A stretch of DNA of 10,739 nucleotides from Betaproteobacteria bacterium (lineage in GTDB: Bacteria; Pseudomonadota; Gammaproteobacteria; Burkholderiales; SG8-41), in assembly GCA_021732805.1 (NCBI GenBank), contig JAKFUJ010000110.1, positions 1 through 10,739 on the forward strand, read 5' to 3'. Shown in pieces: positions 7,172 to 10,739 of the stretch. A model generated the notes under the pieces. The model did not search any database and was not told where the DNA came from. It saw only the letters and a list, made by a program, of their open reading frames with translations. The position numbers and the translations under genes are program-made. Each line of letters opens with the position of its first letter. Positions within the stretch are counted from its first letter, which is position 1.

Positions 7172-7684
7172 TTACCGTCCGGCTGCTGGTGCACTGGAAA
7201 TGGTGCGTATGTAAGGCGCCACGCCATGCAGGCTGGTACTGGGCGATACGCCCTGGTGCGCCAGCAGGTATTCGTTCATCTGGCCATCGCTGGGAGAACT
7301 GACCAGTTGGGCTTCCGGTTGCACCACAGCCACCGGAGCACGGGCAACCTCGACCACGGGATTGGTAACGCTGCTGGTGGAGAAAGCCATCCAGCCAACG
7401 ACCGCCATTGCGGAAACCGAGGCCGCAGCCGACAGTGCATAAGTCAGCGGCCGGTTCGGTTTCATGCGGCGCGGCGCCATTACCGTGGGTTCCTGGCCCA
7501 GCGCCGCAGACACACGCCGCGACACATCAAATGACGCCAGCGCCTCGCCGCGCATGACATCACCGATCAGATGATAGTTTTCCCAGGTCTCGCGGGCTTC
7601 CGCAGTATCATTGAGCCGCAGCATGGCCTGATGCGCCTCCTGCCCGTCAGCTTCACCATCGATCAGTGCCGAAATATTTTCCAT
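7172..7684 (-). CDS. rseA: Anti-sigma-E factor RseA/MucA
   Basis: A single-pass inner-membrane anti-sigma factor that holds RpoE inactive until regulated proteolysis releases it. The 170 residues split into a cytoplasmic sigma-binding domain (about 1-70; ENISALIDGEAD start, WENYHLIGDVMRGE at 34-47), a basic stretch (RRMKPNR), one membrane segment at about 80-101 (Ala/Ser/Val-rich), and a periplasmic tail of about 69 residues. The tail ends with NEYLLAHQGVSPS and VAPYIRTIS, where homologues have their RseB-binding and protease-accessible region. It starts one base after the rpoE stop, with AGGAG (7693-7697) eight bases upstream inside the end of rpoE, typical of coupled sigma/anti-sigma production. 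Sequence conservation in this family is low, so the call rests on context and architecture as much as on wording. Confidence 0.93.
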   Translation of the reverse strand: MENISALIDGEADGQEAHQAMLRLNDTAEARETWENYHLIGDVMRGEALASFDVSRRVSAALGQEPTVMAPRRMKPNRPLTYALSAAASVSAMAVVGWMAFSTSSVTNPVVEVARAPVAVVQPEAQLVSSPSDGQMNEYLLAHQGVSPSTSLHGVAPYIRTISSAPAAGR

Positions 7685-7685
7685 T

Positions 7686-8285
7686 TCACCATCTCCTGTC
7701 CTTGCTCGTGCCGAGCAAAGGTCTCAATTTTTCCGCTACCGCTTCGCGGGCCCTGAAAATCCGGGACCGAACCGTGCCCACCGGGCACTGCATTGCAGCA
7801 GCAATTTCCTCATAACTCAGCCCTTCGATTTCGCGTAGGGTAAGCGCCGTCCTTAGCTCTTCTGGCAACTCCAGCAGCGTTTGGTTCACCGTATCCCCGA
7901 CTTGCCGGCTCATCATCTGGTTTTCCGGCGTATTCAGGTCCCGCAATTGCTCCCCCGAATCGAGAGTTTCCGCCTCTTCGGCATCCATTCCGGTGCTGGT
8001 CGGCGCCCGCCGCCCCATGGCCACCAGATGATTTTTGGCGGTATTGATGCCGATCCGGTACAACCAGGTATAAAAAGCACTGTCACCGCGGAAGTTCGGC
8101 AGTGCCCGGTACGCCTTTATAAACGCCTCCTGGGTCACATCCTCTACCTCGCTAGGGTCGCGGATAAACCGCGATAACAACCGCCCCAACTTGCGCTGGT
8201 ACTTGCTGACCAGCAGGTCGAAGGCACGCTTGTCGCCACGTTGCGCGCGCTCCACCAACTGCTGATCGACTTCGCGATCGCTCAT
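7686..8285 (-). CDS. rpoE: ECF sigma factor RpoE/AlgU (sigma-E)
   Basis: The extracytoplasmic-function sigma factor directs RNA polymerase to envelope-stress promoters. The 199 residues show region 2 with DVTQEAFIKAYRALPNF (49-65) and RGDSAFYTWLYRIGINTAKN (66-85), a variable linker rich in acidic residues, and region 4 from about 137 with LPEELRTALTLREIEG and the -35-binding helix-turn-helix SYEEIAAAMQCPVGTVRSR (157-175). The ending LRPLLGTSKDRRW is close to betaproteobacterial RpoE as I recall it. It is first in the operon with its anti-sigma factor directly behind. The matching sigma-E-type promoter upstream predicts positive autoregulation. The ATG at 8285 has only a weak GGA-containing site, so basal translation may be modest. 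Confidence 0.97.
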   Translation of the reverse strand: MSDREVDQQLVERAQRGDKRAFDLLVSKYQRKLGRLLSRFIRDPSEVEDVTQEAFIKAYRALPNFRGDSAFYTWLYRIGINTAKNHLVAMGRRAPTSTGMDAEEAETLDSGEQLRDLNTPENQMMSRQVGDTVNQTLLELPEELRTALTLREIEGLSYEEIAAAMQCPVGTVRSRIFRAREAVAEKLRPLLGTSKDRRW

Positions 8286-8354
8286 TTATTGTCCGTTCCC
8301 TGATCCCGTCACCCTGATCCCGGTCAACGGTCTCGCTATCCGGACAGGCGCCGC

Positions 8355-8383
8355 AGTATAACCGCACCCCGATGCATGCGAAA
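8355..8383 (-). promoter_or_regulatory. Possible second, housekeeping promoter for rpoE
   Basis: The minus strand carries TATACT (8355-8360), five of six matches to the sigma-70 -10 box, with TTTCGC (8378-8383) at a 17-bp spacing as a poor -35. A basal promoter next to an autoregulated one is common for rpoE genes, but the -35 match is weak enough that chance is a real alternative. Confidence 0.3.
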
Positions 8384-8405
8384 CGCACCCAGCCAGCGAC
8401 AGGTC

Positions 8406-8432
8406 ACAGACCTTCAGCAGCCATTTAAGTTC
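8406..8432 (-). promoter_or_regulatory. Sigma-E (AlgU)-type promoter of the rpoE operon
   Basis: On the minus strand GAACTT (8427-8432) is followed after exactly 16 bases by TCTGT (8406-8410). The known sigma-E/AlgU consensus is GAACTT, 16-17 bases, TCTGA-like. The only departure is the last base of the -10. Initiation would be near 8400, giving a leader of about 115 bases before the rpoE ATG. A small palindrome AGGTC-ACA-GACCT (8401-8413) overlaps the -10 and likely start site. Confidence 0.72.
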
Positions 8433-8466
8433 ATGGAAGACCATAGCGATCCATTATGGTCCATGA
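8431..8466. repeat. Nested inverted repeat just upstream of the rpoE promoter
   Basis: Outer arms TCATGGA (8431-8437) and TCCATGA (8460-8466), inner arms ACCAT (8440-8444) and ATGGT (8456-8460), 11-base centre. On one side it touches the sigma-E -35 box; on the other it is 23 bases beyond the stop of the ABC transporter gene. It could be an operator for rpoE, a transcript-end hairpin for the ABC gene (no T-run follows), or both. Confidence 0.5.
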
Positions 8467-8489
8467 TGTGAAAATTACCCAAGCAAGCC

Positions 8490-10031
8490 TCAGTCACGGC
8501 GGGTGAGGCGCCGTTCAAGCCACCCCAAGCCTCCTTCAAGCATCAAAGCCAGCACTGCCGCCGGAATAGCGCCGGCCAGCAGCAGATTGTGGTCGTTGAC
8601 TGCAAGTCCGGCGACGATGCGCTCTCCAAACCCGCCGGCTCCGATAAACGCGGCCATGGTTGCGGTGCCGACATTGATCACCGCCGCGGTCTTGATGCCG
8701 GCCAGCACCACCGGCAGTGCCAGTGGCGCTTCAATCAGTGTCAACAATTGCCTGGAGCCGAGGCCCAGCGCGCGTCCGGCATCGCGCATATCCTCACCCA
8801 CCCCCGCCAACGCCGTTTCCGTACCCCGCACCACCGGCAGCAACGCATAAAGAAACAGCGCCAGTATGGCGGGCACCGCGCCGATCTGGCCCAGCGCCGC
8901 GATCAGAAACGCCAGCAACGCAAGACTGGGGATGGTCTGCAGCACGCCGGTCAGCATCAGCACCCAGAAACCGGCCCGTGGTGCGCGCTGCGCCCAGACG
9001 CCCAGCGGCACGCCGACCGCAACGCTGAGCAGCAGGGATGCGCAGACCAGCATCAAGTGCTCGAAGGCGAGGCGCGGCAGATCGTCGCCGAACAGGGTCG
9101 CTGCCAGACCCGGCGCAGTGGCCGGCCCTGGACTCTGTTTCCGTTTGTTGATCCAGTCAGACGCCACTTCGGCAAATGCACGCCTCTCGAGTTCCACCGC
9201 GGCGTTCATGGTCATCATGTCCGCAGCCGTGATGCTCCTCTGCAATGCAGCCAGACTGCTCCAGGCTGCCGGATGTCGCTGCGGCAAATCGGCGCGATAA
9301 ATCAGCAGTGCCTCGTATTGCGGAAAAAAGCGCTGATCATCGGTCAACACCCGCAACTGATTGCGCGCAATCTTCGGGTCCGTGGTATAGACATCAATGA
9401 CATCGACCTGATCCCGCGCCAGTGCCGCATAAGCCAGCCCGTGCTCCAGTCCGCGCACCGGCAAGTCAGTCAGTGCATAGGCGCTGCTCAATGCCCGCCA
9501 GCCGTCCTTGCGGTTCAGAAATTCGGGCGACAGCCCGAACCGTGCCTCACTGAAACGCCGCAAATCGGAAATGTTGCGGATGTCGCGCCGGGCAGCCTGC
9601 GCCTCCCGCATCGCCAGCGCATACCCATTGCTGAACCCAAGAAAAACCCCTGCCCTCAGCCCATGCCGTGCGAGATGGCGGTTAAGTTCATCCAGGTCCG
9701 GCACCACCGGCAATCCCAGAAGCTCCAGTGCGACGGTACCGGTGTAATCCGGATACACATCAATAGCGCCGCTATTCAGCGCGGCAAACAGGATGGCGGT
9801 GCTGCCCAGACCGGGTTTGTGTTCAACACCGTGCGCTGCTGCAGGCTGCACCGTACGCGCAATGACTTCGCCCAGAATATAGGATTCGGTAAACCGCTTG
9901 GAACCGACACGAAGCACATCATCTGCGCCCACCGGCAAGGCGCACAACAGCAGTACGATGGTGAACCAGCGCAGGGTCCGGCGGGTCAACCTTTTTAAAC
10001 CTTGCGCACTGCTGCCGGTGTGTCGTGTCAT
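8490..10031 (-). CDS. Osmoprotectant-type ABC transporter, fused substrate-binding and permease protein
   Basis: A 513-residue fusion. Residues 1-36 are a basic start plus a hydrophobic signal/anchor (WFTIVLLLCALPVGA). Residues about 37-300 are a glycine betaine/choline-type binding domain (OpuAC/YehZ-like): VGSKRFTESYILGE (42-55), GLGST (74-78), DVYPDYTGT (91-99), DVYTTD (213-218). Residues about 318-513 are a binding-protein-dependent permease domain with several membrane segments and the ATPase-contacting loop near 412-440 (GEDMRDAGRALGLG). It would import a quaternary amine or similar compound; the actual substrate cannot be read from sequence. No ATPase gene is adjacent: upstream is a divergent aminotransferase, downstream is rpoE. 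Fusions I recall, such as OpuABC or EgtU, carry the permease first; here the order is reversed. The frame is open to a GTG at 10079; the ATG at 10031 is more plausible but has no clear Shine-Dalgarno. Confidence 0.88.
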   Translation of the reverse strand: MTRHTGSSAQGLKRLTRRTLRWFTIVLLLCALPVGADDVLRVGSKRFTESYILGEVIARTVQPAAAHGVEHKPGLGSTAILFAALNSGAIDVYPDYTGTVALELLGLPVVPDLDELNRHLARHGLRAGVFLGFSNGYALAMREAQAARRDIRNISDLRRFSEARFGLSPEFLNRKDGWRALSSAYALTDLPVRGLEHGLAYAALARDQVDVIDVYTTDPKIARNQLRVLTDDQRFFPQYEALLIYRADLPQRHPAAWSSLAALQRSITAADMMTMNAAVELERRAFAEVASDWINKRKQSPGPATAPGLAATLFGDDLPRLAFEHLMLVCASLLLSVAVGVPLGVWAQRAPRAGFWVLMLTGVLQTIPSLALLAFLIAALGQIGAVPAILALFLYALLPVVRGTETALAGVGEDMRDAGRALGLGSRQLLTLIEAPLALPVVLAGIKTAAVINVGTATMAAFIGAGGFGERIVAGLAVNDHNLLLAGAIPAAVLALMLEGGLGWLERRLTRRD

Positions 10032-10091
10032 GGCGCGAAGATGGTAGCATGTTGCACTACACAAACGCTGCGCGGACACCGGCTTCGCGCC
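10032..10091. repeat. Inverted repeat in the divergent intergenic region
   Basis: Perfect 9-bp arms GGCGCGAAG (10032-10040) and CTTCGCGCC (10083-10091), separated by 42 bases. One arm directly abuts the start codon of the ABC gene, the other lies 21 bases before the aminotransferase ATG. It fits a shared operator for both genes, but no regulator gene is in view, and the arms are GC-rich so chance cannot be excluded. I see no convincing promoter boxes in this gap. Confidence 0.35.
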
Positions 10092-10112
10092 CTTCTCAAA
10101 AAAGGTTTTCCG

Positions 10113-10739
10113 ATGACTGCCCGCCCCGCCAATCTCGATTCATTCTGGATGCCGTTCACCGCCAATCGCGCGTTCAAACAGTCTCCGCGCATGCTGGTTG
10201 CCGCCAAGGACATGCACTACACCACCGATGACGGCCGCCAGATTCTGGATGGCACTGCCGGTCTGTGGTGCGTCAATGCCGGCCATTGCCGGCCGAAGAT
10301 CGTCGAGGCCATACAGAAGCAGGTCGCGACCATGGATTACAGCCCGGCTTTCCAGCTCGGTCATCCGGATGCATTCCGCGTCGCTGAACGACTGGCAGCG
10401 ATGGCGCCGGGCGACCTCGACCATGTGTTTTATTGCAACTCCGGTTCCGAAGGCGTCGATACCGCGCTCAAAATCGCACTGGCCTACCATCGCGCCCGTG
10501 GCGAAGGCCATCGCAATGTGTTGATCGGGCGGGAACGCGGCTACCATGGCGCCGGTTTCGGCGGTATTTCTGTCGGCGGCATTCCCGCCAACCGCAAGGC
10601 CTACGGCAACATGCTGTTCCGCGTCGATCATCTCGCGCACACCCACAACCTCAAGGAAAATGCCTTCAGCCAGGGCCAGCCGGCCTGGGGCGCGCATCTC
10701 GCGGATGAGTTGGAAAACCGCATCATCCCGCTGCACGAC
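10113..10739 (+). CDS. Omega-amino acid:pyruvate (beta-alanine) aminotransferase, class III (3' end beyond window)
   Basis: PLP enzyme of the class III aminotransferases that moves the amino group of beta-alanine or other omega-amino acids/amines to pyruvate. The 209 visible residues follow the Pseudomonas omega-amino acid:pyruvate aminotransferase, as I recall it, along their whole length: WMPFTANR (12-19), DGTAGLW (46-52), the active-site stretch DYSPAFQLGHP (75-85), the PLP phosphate-binding YCNSGSE (107-113), GRERGYHG (139-146) and NAFSQGQP. The family is about 445 residues, so the PLP-binding lysine lies beyond the right edge. The start ATG at 10113 has AAAAGG seven bases upstream. It is divergent from the ABC gene; an amine importer beside an amine transaminase could make a catabolic pair, which is inference. 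Taurine, putrescine or other amines are possible alternative substrates. Confidence 0.92.
   Translation, partial: MTARPANLDSFWMPFTANRAFKQSPRMLVAAKDMHYTTDDGRQILDGTAGLWCVNAGHCRPKIVEAIQKQVATMDYSPAFQLGHPDAFRVAERLAAMAPGDLDHVFYCNSGSEGVDTALKIALAYHRARGEGHRNVLIGRERGYHGAGFGGISVGGIPANRKAYGNMLFRVDHLAHTHNLKENAFSQGQPAWGAHLADELENRIIPLHD

Noticed and set aside
8589..9998. A 469-residue open frame on the plus strand opposite the ABC transporter gene
   Set aside because: It is the reverse-strand shadow of a GC-rich gene. Its translation is rich in Arg, Gln and His with no domain-like pattern, while the minus-strand frame has clear binding-domain and permease motifs.
10140..10736. A 198-residue minus-strand open frame opposite the aminotransferase
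   Set aside because: The plus frame carries the class III aminotransferase motifs from its start to the window edge. The antisense frame has no recognisable motif.

Overview
The window looks like ordinary chromosomal core sequence of a GC-rich proteobacterium, most likely a betaproteobacterium. The clues are the gene order rpoE-rseA-rseB-mucD-(glutaredoxin-like)-lepA-lepB-DUF4845-rnc-era, which I recall from beta- and some gammaproteobacteria (Pseudomonas aeruginosa has the algU-muc and lepA-era blocks in the same order), and the wording of the sigma factor, including its 'KDRRW' tail. I do not recognise a genus or species. Nearly all of it is coding and nearly all on the minus strand; no tRNA, rRNA, CRISPR array, insertion sequence or phage gene is visible.

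Region 1 (1-4352, minus strand): a housekeeping operon read from right to left: lepA (EF4, translation GTPase), lepB (signal peptidase I), a small DUF4845 membrane protein, rnc (RNase III) and era (30S assembly GTPase, cut by the left edge). Gaps are short, several starts carry a clear Shine-Dalgarno, and rnc and era overlap by four bases. The set joins translation and ribosome/RNA maturation with protein export.

Region 2 (4408-8432, minus strand): an envelope-stress operon: rpoE/algU (ECF sigma factor), rseA/mucA (single-pass anti-sigma factor), rseB/mucB (periplasmic sensor), mucD (DegP/DegQ-type periplasmic protease) and a glutaredoxin-like DUF836 protein. It starts at a well-matched sigma-E-type promoter (8406-8432), implying autoregulation, and ends at a good rho-independent terminator (4411-4443). 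The terminator separates it from the lepA operon. No mucC gene lies between rseB and mucD.

Region 3 (8490-10739): two divergent genes. On the minus strand is a fused osmoprotectant-type ABC transporter protein (periplasmic binding domain followed by permease domain) with no ATPase gene beside it. On the plus strand is the first half of a class III omega-amino acid:pyruvate (beta-alanine) aminotransferase, cut by the right edge. The 81-bp gap between them carries a 9-bp inverted repeat.

I found no convincing sign of a new biological system. The most useful second looks are the regulatory architecture upstream of rpoE, the unusual domain order and missing ATPase of the ABC protein, and small repeat structures between operons.
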